From SKNW01 sp050485865 (GTDB taxonomy: Bacteria > Gemmatimonadota > Gemmatimonadetes > Longimicrobiales > Gaopeijiaceae): a stretch of 5,184 nt of DNA. The notes under the pieces were generated by a model, which saw nothing but the letters and a program-made list of their open reading frames with translations, ran no database searches and was not told where the DNA came from. Both the position numbers and the translations under genes were made by a program. The stretch covers positions 1 to 5,184 of the forward strand of contig JBJHCE010000208.1 in assembly GCA_050485865.1 (NCBI GenBank). Reading direction: 5' to 3'. This document shows positions 1 to 4,947 of this stretch, one piece after another; position 1 is the stretch's first letter, and each line of letters begins with the position of its first letter.

Positions 1-1394
1 GACGACCCGAAGAAGGCCTGGATCACCGCCGAGACGGTCCGGGCGTTCACGAGGTCGTCGATGGAGATCTTCTCCGGGTCCGTGTTGATGGACATCCGCT
101 CGCGGACGAGGCGCGCCATCCGGGAGAGCCCCACCGAGAGCTGGTTCGCGATGAGCTCGCCCACGGTCCGGACCCGCCGGTTCCCCAGGTGGTCGATGTC
201 GTCGGTGAAACCCCGCCCCTCCGACAGGTCGATGAGGTACCGGAGGATCGCGACGAAGTCGTCACGGGTGAGCACCGTCGTGCTCTTCGGCACTTCGAGC
301 CCCAGGCGCTGGTTGATCTTGTAGCGCCCCACCCGGCCCAGGTCGTACCGCTTCGGGTTGAAGAACACCCGCTCGAGGGCCTGCCGGGCCGTCTCCACGT
401 TCGGGGCCTCGCCGGGCCGCAGGAGCGAGTAGATCGCGAAGAGCGCCTCCTCCTCCGACGAGGTGGGGTCCTTCTGGATCGTCCGCTTGACGATGGGGCT
501 CTCGCCCCGCTCCGTCTCCACCCGGGAGGTGTAGACCTTGATCTTCTTGGCACCGGAGCGCTCGAGCCGCTTCAGCGCCTCGTCGGTGAGCTCGGCCCCG
601 TGCTCGAAGAGAATCTCGCCCGACTCCTCGTCGACGATCTCCTCGGCCAGCACCGCCCCGGTGAGCTCGGAGGCGGCCTGGAAGTGGGCCTTCACGAGCT
701 TCACGGTGCGGGTGTCGTAGAAGAGCCCGTAGAGCTCCTCGTCGGTCCCGTACCCGAAGGCCCGGAGGAGCGCCGTGGCGGGGAACTTCTTCTTCTTGTC
801 GATGTGCACGTAGCACACGTCGTTGATGTCGATGGAGAACTCCACCCACGACCCCCGGAAGGGGATGATCCGGGCACTGTGCAGCCTGGACCCGTTCGGG
901 TGGATGTTCTCCTCGAAGACGACGCCGGGGGACCGGTGCAGCTGGCTCACCACGACGCGCTCGGCGCCGTTGATGATGAAGGTCCCGAGGCCGGTCAGAA
1001 GCGGGAGGTCCCCGAGGTAGACCTCCTTCTCGATGATGTCCTTCGGGCGCTTCTCCCCGTCTTCGAGCTCCTCCCACACGATGAGGCGGAGCACGGACTT
1101 GAGGGGTGCCGCGAAGGTCATGTCGCGCTCGATGCACTCGTCCACCGAGTACTTCGGGTCACCGAGGGTGGCCGTCACGTACTCGAGGGTGAAGTTCTCG
1201 TTCGCGTCGGAGATCGGAAAGATCTCGCCGAAGACTCGGTCGAGGCTGAAGTCCCACTTCTTCTCCGGGTCATCCTCCTGCTCGATGAGCTTCTCGAAGG
1301 ATCGGAGCTGAACGTCCAGCAGGTCCGGCATGGGCATGACCGGCTGGAGCTTTGCGAAATTGATGATGGGCCGGGCGGAGGTGCGAGCTTCCAA
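1..1394 (-). CDS. rpoB: RNA polymerase beta subunit, N-terminal part (runs off window)
   Basis: Beta subunit of RNA polymerase, which with beta-prime forms the catalytic core. The first 464 codons are present in one open frame; the gene continues past base 1. Visible landmarks are INFAKLQPVMPMPDLL near residues 11-25, the SQLHRSPG motif at 150-157 (N-terminal rifampicin cluster region of the protrusion), a beta-lobe of ordinary size at about 165-365, DDIDHLGNRR at 398-407, and FFGS at 461-464. The last residue corresponds to E. coli Ser508, so the window stops just as the main rifampicin-resistance region begins. The start is TTG at 1394: an in-frame TGA lies at 1436-1434, no ATG or GTG lies between, a good Shine-Dalgarno stands upstream, and the next in-frame ATG (residue 20) would cut into conserved sequence. 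It is the last gene here, 266 bases after rplL. Identity is certain; the exact start is very likely. Confidence 0.98.
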   Translation of the reverse strand, partial: MEARTSARPIINFAKLQPVMPMPDLLDVQLRSFEKLIEQEDDPEKKWDFSLDRVFGEIFPISDANENFTLEYVTATLGDPKYSVDECIERDMTFAAPLKSVLRLIVWEELEDGEKRPKDIIEKEVYLGDLPLLTGLGTFIINGAERVVVSQLHRSPGVVFEENIHPNGSRLHSARIIPFRGSWVEFSIDINDVCYVHIDKKKKFPATALLRAFGYGTDEELYGLFYDTRTVKLVKAHFQAASELTGAVLAEEIVDEESGEILFEHGAELTDEALKRLERSGAKKIKVYTSRVETERGESPIVKRTIQKDPTSSEEEALFAIYSLLRPGEAPNVETARQALERVFFNPKRYDLGRVGRYKINQRLGLEVPKSTTVLTRDDFVAILRYLIDLSEGRGFTDDIDHLGNRRVRTVGELIANQLSVGLSRMARLVRERMSINTDPEKISIDDLVNARTVSAVIQAFFGS

Positions 1395-1408
1395 CGGGAT
1401 CCCCCCTT
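1395..1408 (-). promoter_or_regulatory. Shine-Dalgarno of rpoB deciding a TTG start
   Basis: The transcript reads AAGGGGGG (1408-1401), then six bases, then TTG. It matches the consensus AAGGAGG with one G-U pair against the 16S tail. Because no ATG or GTG lies between the upstream in-frame stop (1436-1434) and codon 20, this site fixes the start at the TTG. A hairpin at 1425-1442 sits just upstream, and its C-rich arm could in principle also pair with this G-run; that competition is speculative. Confidence 0.75.
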
Positions 1409-1424
1409 CTCGGGTCCGGGGCTG

Positions 1425-1442
1425 GTCCCCTCGTCAGGGGAC
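1425..1442 (-). other. Hairpin in the rpoB leader
   Basis: A perfect 7-bp stem (GTCCCCT with AGGGGAC) closes a four-base loop. It lies 16 bases upstream of the rpoB Shine-Dalgarno and includes the in-frame stop codon TGA at 1436-1434 in its loop region. Its CCCCT arm is also complementary to the G-rich Shine-Dalgarno, so an alternative fold that hides the ribosome site is conceivable. The stem is seen in sequence; any regulatory role is inference. Confidence 0.45.
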
Positions 1443-1521
1443 TCCCGGGCGTATGGTCATGAGGATGGGTCAAGCGCGGAAATCCTCGACGCCCCTTTCG
1501 GCACCGAGGATCCGTCCGCGC

Positions 1522-1557
1522 GGGAGGCCCGCTCCGCCCACCGGCGGAGTGCCTCCC
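1522..1557 (-). promoter_or_regulatory. Long two-part stem-loop in the rplL-rpoB spacer, candidate attenuator or RNase processing site
   Basis: Two stacked 7-bp perfect helices: outer GGGAGGC (1522-1528) with GCCTCCC (1551-1557), inner CTCCGCC (1532-1538) with GGCGGAG (1543-1549). They are separated by a small asymmetric internal loop and closed by a four-base loop. No U-tract follows in the transcript, so it is not a standard intrinsic terminator. In E. coli the rplL-rpoB spacer contains a partial terminator and an RNase III site that lower rpoB output relative to the stalk proteins. This hairpin is in the equivalent place, and a similar role is inferred by position only. Confidence 0.5.
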
Positions 1558-1570
1558 CATTTCCGGAGCG

Positions 1571-1608
1571 GCGTGGGGGGGTGCCTCGTCGGGCCCCCCC
1601 CCGTACGC
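1571..1608 (-). other. G/C-tract hairpin in the rplL-rpoB spacer
   Basis: On the plus strand a run of seven G (1575-1581) faces a run of nine C (1594-1602), flanked by GCGT (1571-1574) and ACGC (1605-1608), which also pair. In the transcript the nine-base run is G, followed by the C7 run, and the two can form a seven-pair GC helix with a short bulge on one side. The homopolymer runs make this the most likely place in the window for length variation or sequencing error. It is non-coding, so a change would not disrupt a protein. Confidence 0.45.
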
Positions 1609-1638
1609 CATCCGGGTCCGGGGCCATCAACCCCGGGA

Positions 1639-1657
1639 CGCGGGAATGGCTCCCGCG
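1639..1657 (-). other. Hairpin immediately after the rplL stop
   Basis: A 7-bp perfect stem (CGCGGGA at 1639-1645 with TCCCGCG at 1651-1657) and a five-base loop begin three bases past the rplL TAG. The transcript continues GTCCCGGGG with no U-run, so it lacks the tail of an intrinsic terminator. It could protect the 3' end of an rplJL message or pause polymerase; neither can be decided from sequence. Confidence 0.45.
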
Positions 1658-1660
1658 GTC

Positions 1661-2041
1661 CTACTTGAGCGCGACCTTCGCGCCCTGCTCCTCGAGCTTG
1701 GCCTTGAGCTGCTCGGCCTCGTCCTTGGAGACGGCCTCCTTCACGGTCTGGGGCGCGCCCTCGACCAGGTCCTTGGCCTCCTTCAGCCCCAGGGAGGTGA
1801 TCTCGCGGACCACCTTGATGACCTGGATCTTCTTGTCGCCGGCCGACTCGAGGACGACGTCGAACTCGTCCTTCTCCTCGGCGGCCGCGGCATCACCGCC
1901 GGCCCCAGCGGCCACGGCCACCGGAGCGGCGGCAACGGCGGTGACGTTGAACTTCTCCTTGAACGCGTCGACAAACTCGGAGAGCTCGAGAACGGTCATG
2001 TTCCCGATGGTCTCGAGCAGCTCTTCCTGGTTGTACGCCAT
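1661..2041 (-). CDS. rplL: Large-subunit ribosomal stalk protein L7/L12 (bL12)
   Basis: bL12, the multi-copy flexible stalk protein that recruits and activates translational GTPases such as EF-Tu and EF-G. At 126 residues it is of usual length. Residues 1-35 form the N-terminal dimerisation and L10-binding part (TVLELSEFVDAFKEKF at 16-31), residues about 36-57 the Ala/Gly/Pro-rich hinge ending in acidic residues, and 58-126 the globular factor-binding domain with the family signature TSLGLKEAKDLVEGAP at 82-97. ATG at 2041 follows an AAGGAG Shine-Dalgarno with about nine bases spacing. It lies 124 bases after rplJ, its binding partner, and 266 bases before rpoB. A separate, strong ribosome site fits the need to make several L12 copies per L10. 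Nothing unusual in the protein. Confidence 0.98.
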   Translation of the reverse strand: MAYNQEELLETIGNMTVLELSEFVDAFKEKFNVTAVAAAPVAVAAGAGGDAAAAEEKDEFDVVLESAGDKKIQVIKVVREITSLGLKEAKDLVEGAPQTVKEAVSKDEAEQLKAKLEEQGAKVALK

Positions 2042-2165
2042 GGTCCTCGACTCCTTGGTTTCCCGGGTGCGACGCCGGGTGTGTCAGTCCATCTTCCCGC
2101 GAACCCAGGGGTCCGCCCATCCGGACGGCCCTCTCGCGGTGCTCGAAAGGTTCGGTGCCGAGCCT
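2042..2165 (-). other. rplJ-rplL spacer
   Basis: These 124 bases carry no ORF or tRNA. I see only small stems: GTCCG with CGGAC (2111-2126, five pairs, six-base loop) and a five-pair GCTCG with CGAGC near the rplJ stop. The last bases hold the rplL Shine-Dalgarno. I found no convincing -10/-35 promoter and no U-tract terminator. Confidence 0.5.
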
Positions 2166-2696
2166 CTACTCGGCCGCCTTCTTTTCGCGAAGGGCGTCCA
2201 GCAGACCCGAGGTCTCCTGGAGCTTCGCCTCCAGCGCCGCGGCCAGCATGGCCATCGGTGCCTCAAGCGCCCCCGCGAGCTCCGCGAGGAGCTGCTCCTT
2301 GGGCGGGAGCTTCGCCAGCCGGTCGAACTGACCCGCGGCAACCACCTTCTCGTCCAGCAGCCCCACCTTGAAGACGGGGCGATCTCCGTGCGCCTTGGCG
2401 AACTCGGTGAGCGCCTTGGCCGGAGCCACCGGCTCCTCCTCGACCATGACGACACCGGTCGGCCCCTTGAGCTGGCCGGTGATCTCGTCGTGGTCGAGCT
2501 CGAGCTCCTCCAGGACCCGAACCACCAGGCGGTTCTTCACCACCAGGTACTCGGCGCCGGCCTGCCGGAGCTCCCTGCGGAGCTTCGTCATGGCCTTCAC
2601 GTTCAGCCCGGAGAAATCGGTCAGGTAGAAGACCGGCGACTGACGAACCCGCTCCGCGAACTCGGTGACGAAGGTTTCCTTGTCGGTGCGCTTCAT
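2166..2696 (-). CDS. rplJ: Large-subunit ribosomal protein L10 (uL10)
   Basis: uL10 anchors the L7/L12 stalk to 23S rRNA and, with L12, usually represses its own mRNA. The protein is 176 residues. The N-terminal RNA-binding domain shows YLTDFSGLNVKAMTKLRREL (24-43) and AEYLVVKNRL (48-57); LKGPTGVV is at 77-84; LAKLPPKEQLLAELAGAL at 127-144 leads into a long C-terminal helix (about 146-172) that binds L12 dimers. It is about 11 residues longer than E. coli L10, mainly in this helix, so three rather than two L12 dimers are possible (inference). ATG at 2696 shares its A with the TGA of rplA (TGATG), and GGAGG lies five bases upstream inside the last rplA codons. The frame stays open further upstream within rplA, but homology begins at this ATG (MKRTDKETF). 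Confidence 0.97.
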   Translation of the reverse strand: MKRTDKETFVTEFAERVRQSPVFYLTDFSGLNVKAMTKLRRELRQAGAEYLVVKNRLVVRVLEELELDHDEITGQLKGPTGVVMVEEEPVAPAKALTEFAKAHGDRPVFKVGLLDEKVVAAGQFDRLAKLPPKEQLLAELAGALEAPMAMLAAALEAKLQETSGLLDALREKKAAE

Positions 2697-2708
2697 CAGG
2701 TCCTCCGG
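2694..2708 (-). promoter_or_regulatory. Coupled stop-start TGATG with Shine-Dalgarno inside rplA
   Basis: The rplA stop TGA (2698-2696) and the rplJ ATG (2696-2694) overlap by one base. The final Arg-Arg-Thr codons of rplA supply GGAGG at five bases spacing. This layout favours termination-reinitiation coupling, so L1 and L10 would be made in linked amounts. It leaves no intergenic room for a separate L10-binding leader. Confidence 0.8.
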
Positions 2709-3394
2709 CGGTACAGGTTCGGGTCCACGGCCACGCCCGGGCCCATCGTGCTGGCCACGGTGACGTTCTGGACGTAGGTCCCCTTGGCGGCGGCGGGCCG
2801 CGCGCGAACGATGGAGTCCATGAAGGCCCCCAGGTTCTCGGCGAGCTGTGCCACCTCGAACGACACCCGCCCGATGGGCGCGTGCACGTTCCCGGTCTTG
2901 TCGACGCGGAACTCGATCTTTCCGGCCTTGATCTCCGAGACGGCGCGGCCGACGTCGAAGGTCACGGTTCCGGCCTTCGGGGTGGGCATGAGCCCGCGGG
3001 GCCCGAGCACCCGCCCGAGCGGCCCCACCTTCCCCATCTGGTCCGGCGTCGCGACCATCACGTCGAAATCCAGCCAACCCTCGGTGATCTTCTGGACGTA
3101 CTCGGTGCCCACGTGGTCCGCACCGGCATCCTTCGCCTCCTGGGCCTTCTCGCCCTCGGCGATGACGAGCACCCGGACCGGCTTCCCGGTCCCGTGCGGG
3201 AGCACCACCGTTCCCCGGACGATCTGATCCGCCTTCCGGGGGTCCACGCTCAGTCGCGTGGCCACCTCGACGGTCTCGTCGAACCGGGCGAACGAAAGCT
3301 CCCGCACCAGTTCCAGCGCCTCATCGGGCTGGAACCGTACGCCCCTGGGCACCTTCTCCAGGGCGTCGCGGAACTTCTTCCCCTGCTTTGGCAT
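2696..3394 (-). CDS. rplA: Large-subunit ribosomal protein L1 (uL1)
   Basis: uL1 binds helices 76-78 of 23S rRNA to form the mobile L1 stalk that moves deacylated tRNA out of the E site; in E. coli it also represses the rplK-rplA message. The 232 residues match the usual length (E. coli 234). Motifs: FDETVEVATRLSVDPRKAD (38-56) and RGTVVLPHGTGK (60-71) in domain I, GKVGPLGRVLGPRGLMPTPK (121-140) in domain II, and GKIEFRVDKTGNVHAPIGRV (158-177) and KGTYVQNVTVASTMGPGV (204-221) back in domain I. ATG at 3394 gives the family N-terminus MPKQGKKFRDAL; an in-frame TGA lies only six bases upstream, so no earlier start is possible. No good Shine-Dalgarno stands at normal distance: the nearest strong one is 25 bases upstream and is better placed for an out-of-frame ATG. 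It overlaps rplJ by one base. Confidence 0.98.
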   Translation of the reverse strand: MPKQGKKFRDALEKVPRGVRFQPDEALELVRELSFARFDETVEVATRLSVDPRKADQIVRGTVVLPHGTGKPVRVLVIAEGEKAQEAKDAGADHVGTEYVQKITEGWLDFDVMVATPDQMGKVGPLGRVLGPRGLMPTPKAGTVTFDVGRAVSEIKAGKIEFRVDKTGNVHAPIGRVSFEVAQLAENLGAFMDSIVRARPAAAKGTYVQNVTVASTMGPGVAVDPNLYRRRT

Positions 3395-3526
3395 GTGTCA
3401 CGAGCCGACTCATGGTCATCCTCCCACCCCTGGCGGCTCGCAGCGGGTGGTTCGGCGGATGCCGTTTCGATCGGGCGCCGGCGTGGCGCACCGACCTTCG
3501 GGTTCAAGGAATCCGGGTCGGTCGCC
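3395..3526 (-). other. Hairpin-rich rplK-rplA spacer
   Basis: No gene other than the short ORF starting at 3413/3419. Three stems are visible: a 7-bp hairpin at 3520-3539 that holds the rplK stop codon in its loop (described separately), a six-pair stem CCGACC (3491-3496) with GGTCGG (3516-3521) that overlaps and so competes with it, and GCGCC/GGCGC at 3475-3489. No U-tract follows any of them. TTGAAC near 3506 resembles a -35 box, but nothing like a -10 box follows at the right distance. Confidence 0.45.
3413..3425 (-). promoter_or_regulatory. Strong Shine-Dalgarno aimed at an out-of-frame ATG before rplA
   Basis: The transcript reads GGGAGG (3425-3420), ATGACC, then ATG at 3413. Six bases is ideal spacing for the ATG at 3413, but the rplA ATG is 25 bases away from the GGGAGG. 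Translation from 3413 (or the in-frame ATG at 3419) gives a short peptide that ends at TGA 3323-3321, inside rplA. The site may be a decoy, a coupling uORF, or simply how ribosomes are loaded near the rplA start. Confidence 0.45.
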
Positions 3527-3539
3527 TCAGTCGGCGACC
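3520..3539 (-). other. Hairpin across the rplK stop codon
   Basis: A perfect 7-bp stem, GGTCGCC with GGCGACC, closes a six-base loop in which the TGA stop of rplK (3529-3527) is placed. A terminating ribosome would cover it. No U-tract follows, so an intrinsic terminator is unlikely. Its downstream arm overlaps the arm of a second stem (3491-3521), which allows two mutually exclusive folds. Confidence 0.4.
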
Positions 3540-3952
3540 TGGATCCCCATGGAGCGGGCCGTGCCCGCGATCATCCGGATTGCCGCGTCCAGGTCGGCCG
3601 CGTTCAGGTCCGGCATCTTGGTCTCGGCGATCTCGCGGAGCTGGTCGCGGGTCACCTTCGCCACCTTGTCACGGTTCGGCACCCCGGACCCCTTGGGGAT
3701 CCCGGCGGCCTTGCGGAGCAGGACCGCGGCGGGAGGCGTCTTCGTGATGAAGGTGAAGGAGCGGTCCGCGTAGACCGTGATCTCCACGGGGATCGTCGTC
3801 CCCATGTTCTGGGAGGTCTGCGCGTTGAACTGCTTGCAGAACTCCATGATGTTCACGCCGTGCTGACCCAGCGCCGGGCCCACGGGGGGCGCCGGGTTGG
3901 CCTGGCCACCCGTCACGTGAAGCTTGATGAATCCGACTACCTTCTTCGCCAT
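3527..3952 (-). CDS. rplK: Large-subunit ribosomal protein L11 (uL11)
   Basis: uL11 binds the GTPase-associated centre of 23S rRNA at the stalk base, and is needed for RelA activation and for thiostrepton action. At 141 residues it is essentially the family length (E. coli 142). The N-terminal domain carries the proline-rich ANPAPPVGPALGQHGVNI (18-35), including the paired prolines at 22-23 where thiostrepton acts, followed by EFCKQFNAQT (37-46). YADRSFTFITKTPPAAVLL (61-79) links to the rRNA-binding C-terminal domain, which ends in IAGTARSMGIQV (128-139). Lysines at 3 and 40 correspond to methylated positions in E. coli. ATG at 3952 is 32 bases after nusG; its Shine-Dalgarno is weak (AGGG at about 12 bases), which suggests coupling to nusG translation. 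The stop codon sits in a hairpin loop. Confidence 0.98.
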   Translation of the reverse strand: MAKKVVGFIKLHVTGGQANPAPPVGPALGQHGVNIMEFCKQFNAQTSQNMGTTIPVEITVYADRSFTFITKTPPAAVLLRKAAGIPKGSGVPNRDKVAKVTRDQLREIAETKMPDLNAADLDAAIRMIAGTARSMGIQVAD

Positions 3953-3984
3953 GGTTCAATCGCCCTGCTCGTTCGCCCGGGGAC

Positions 3985-4533
3985 TCAGAAGCCCTTGAGC
4001 TGCGTGAAATCGAGCTCCACCGACGTGGGCCGCCCGAAGAGGGACACCTCGACCTTGACCTTCCCCTTGTCGGCGAAGACCTCCTGCACCGTGCCGGAGA
4101 AGTCCGTAAAGGGTCCCTGCGTGATCTCGACCACCTGTCCGGCATGGAAGGGGACGTCGGCGACGCCCGCATCCGCGCCCTCCACCTCGATGCCGAGGAT
4201 CTTGTTCATCTCCTCCTCGCGGAGGGGCCGCGGGTCGCCGGTTCCGGTACCCACGAACTTGATCACACCCTGCACGCTGTTGATCTGGTGCTGGGTGCGC
4301 TCGTTGTAGACCATCCGGACCAGGACGTACCCGGGGTAGAGACGGCGGGTGACCTGCACCCGCTTCCCGTTCCGGATCTCCGTGACCTCCTGGGTCGGCA
4401 CGAGGACCTCCTGGATCTCCTTCTCCTCGGAGGTCTCACCCGGCTCGGCGTCGATCTTCTGCTGGATCAGACGCTGAACCTTGTTCTCGTGCCCGGAGTA
4501 ACTCTGGACCGCGTACCACTGTGCTTCCGCCAT
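3985..4533 (-). CDS. nusG: Transcription elongation/termination factor NusG
   Basis: NusG binds the RNA polymerase clamp through its NGN domain, while its KOW domain contacts ribosomal protein S10 or Rho, coupling transcription to translation or termination. The 182 residues match the usual size. NGN: QWYAVQSYSGHENKV (5-19), VLVPTQEV (43-50), RRLYPGYVLVRM (63-74), VIKFVGTG (90-97) and PLREEEMNKIL (103-113). An acidic, glycine-containing linker (115-127) is followed by the KOW domain: GQVVEITQGPFTDFSGTVQE (132-151), then KVKVEVSLFGR (158-168) and the C-terminal ELDFTQLK. No large domain II insertion is present. ATG at 4533 lies 10 bases after the secE stop, with GAGG nine bases upstream. The usual partner order secE-nusG-rplK is kept. 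It is the housekeeping NusG, not RfaH or another paralogue, judged by context and length. Confidence 0.98.
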   Translation of the reverse strand: MAEAQWYAVQSYSGHENKVQRLIQQKIDAEPGETSEEKEIQEVLVPTQEVTEIRNGKRVQVTRRLYPGYVLVRMVYNERTQHQINSVQGVIKFVGTGTGDPRPLREEEMNKILGIEVEGADAGVADVPFHAGQVVEITQGPFTDFSGTVQEVFADKGKVKVEVSLFGRPTSVELDFTQLKGF

Positions 4534-4543
4534 GCCCGGGGCC

Positions 4544-4747
4544 TCAGGCGCCGAAGATTCGGAGGATCGTATCGACGAAGAACCGGGATGCGATATCCAT
4601 GAGCCAGATGACCAGGGAGATCAGCAGGCAGAACACGATCACCACCAGGGTGGCGTTCTTGAGCTGGGGCCAGTCGGGCCAGGTGACCCGCTGAAGCTCC
4701 ACCCAGCACTCCTGCACGAACTCTCCGGTACGCTTGATCTGCGACAT
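4544..4747 (-). CDS. secE: Preprotein translocase subunit SecE (single-span form)
   Basis: SecE clamps the two halves of SecY in the membrane translocon. This is the short form of 67 residues with one transmembrane segment, common outside gammaproteobacteria (E. coli SecE has three spans and 127 residues). The conserved amphipathic segment ends in VELQRVTWPDW (16-26), the family hallmark. The membrane span is about 31-50 (ATLVVIVFCLLISLVIWLM), followed by a short tail with FFVDTIL. ATG at 4747 is 16 bases after rpmG; the only purine match upstream is weak, so translation may depend on rpmG. nusG starts 10 bases downstream. Confidence 0.96.
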   Translation of the reverse strand: MSQIKRTGEFVQECWVELQRVTWPDWPQLKNATLVVIVFCLLISLVIWLMDIASRFFVDTILRIFGA

Positions 4748-4763
4748 GGTCTCGTGGCCGGCC

Positions 4764-4916
4764 TTACTTGGTTTCCTTGTGCGCCGTATGCTTCCGGCAC
4801 CGAGGGCAGAACTTCCGGTACTCCACCCGCTCGGGGTGGAGTCGCTTGTTCTTCGTCTGCGTGTAGTTCCGCTCCTCGCACTCGGGACAGGCGAGGGTGA
4901 TCTGGTCGCGGGGCAT
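4764..4916 (-). CDS. rpmG: Large-subunit ribosomal protein L33 (bL33), zinc-binding type
   Basis: bL33 is a small large-subunit protein close to the E site. The 50-residue protein begins MPRDQITLACPECEERNYTQ and contains TKNKRLHPERVEYRKFCPRC (21-40), ending RKHTAHKETK. Cysteines at 10, 13, 37 and 40 form two CxxC pairs, so this is the zinc-ribbon (C+) form; no cysteine-free paralogue is seen here. ATG at 4916 has AGAGGA upstream with about seven bases spacing; the stop is TAA at 4766-4764. Its place between tuf and secE is typical in many bacteria. In some of them a tRNA-Trp gene follows it, but only 16 bases separate it from secE here, so there is no room for one. Confidence 0.97.
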   Translation of the reverse strand: MPRDQITLACPECEERNYTQTKNKRLHPERVEYRKFCPRCRKHTAHKETK

Positions 4917-4947
4917 CGTGCTTCCTCTACGGTCTGTTCGTTTCGGT

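Noticed and set aside
1450..1473. TTGACC (1473-1468) as a -35 box of an internal rpoB promoter
   Set aside because: The only -10-like hexamer near it (CATACG) is 12 bases away, too short for sigma-70 spacing, and nothing TATAAT-like occurs at 16-18 bases.
1574..1602. Possible frameshift or pseudogene signal at the homopolymer runs
   Set aside because: The runs lie outside any gene: rplL ends intact at 1661 and rpoB begins at 1394.
189..2777. 862-codon open frame on the plus strand opposite rpoB, rplL and rplJ
   Set aside because: Its sequence is low complexity (Leu, Glu, Val, Arg and Gly rich), it crosses gene boundaries and spacers, and it mirrors the GC-rich third positions of the true genes. 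It is an antisense shadow.
2697..3077. Possible longer rplJ starting inside rplA
   Set aside because: The frame is open upstream, but that part translates to arginine- and glycine-rich nonsense, while L10 similarity starts exactly at the ATG at 2696, which has GGAGG at ideal spacing.
2882..4309. 475-codon open frame on the plus strand opposite rplA, rplK and nusG
   Set aside because: Same pattern of antisense shadow: His/Leu/Arg/Asp-rich sequence with no domain, running across several conserved minus-strand genes.
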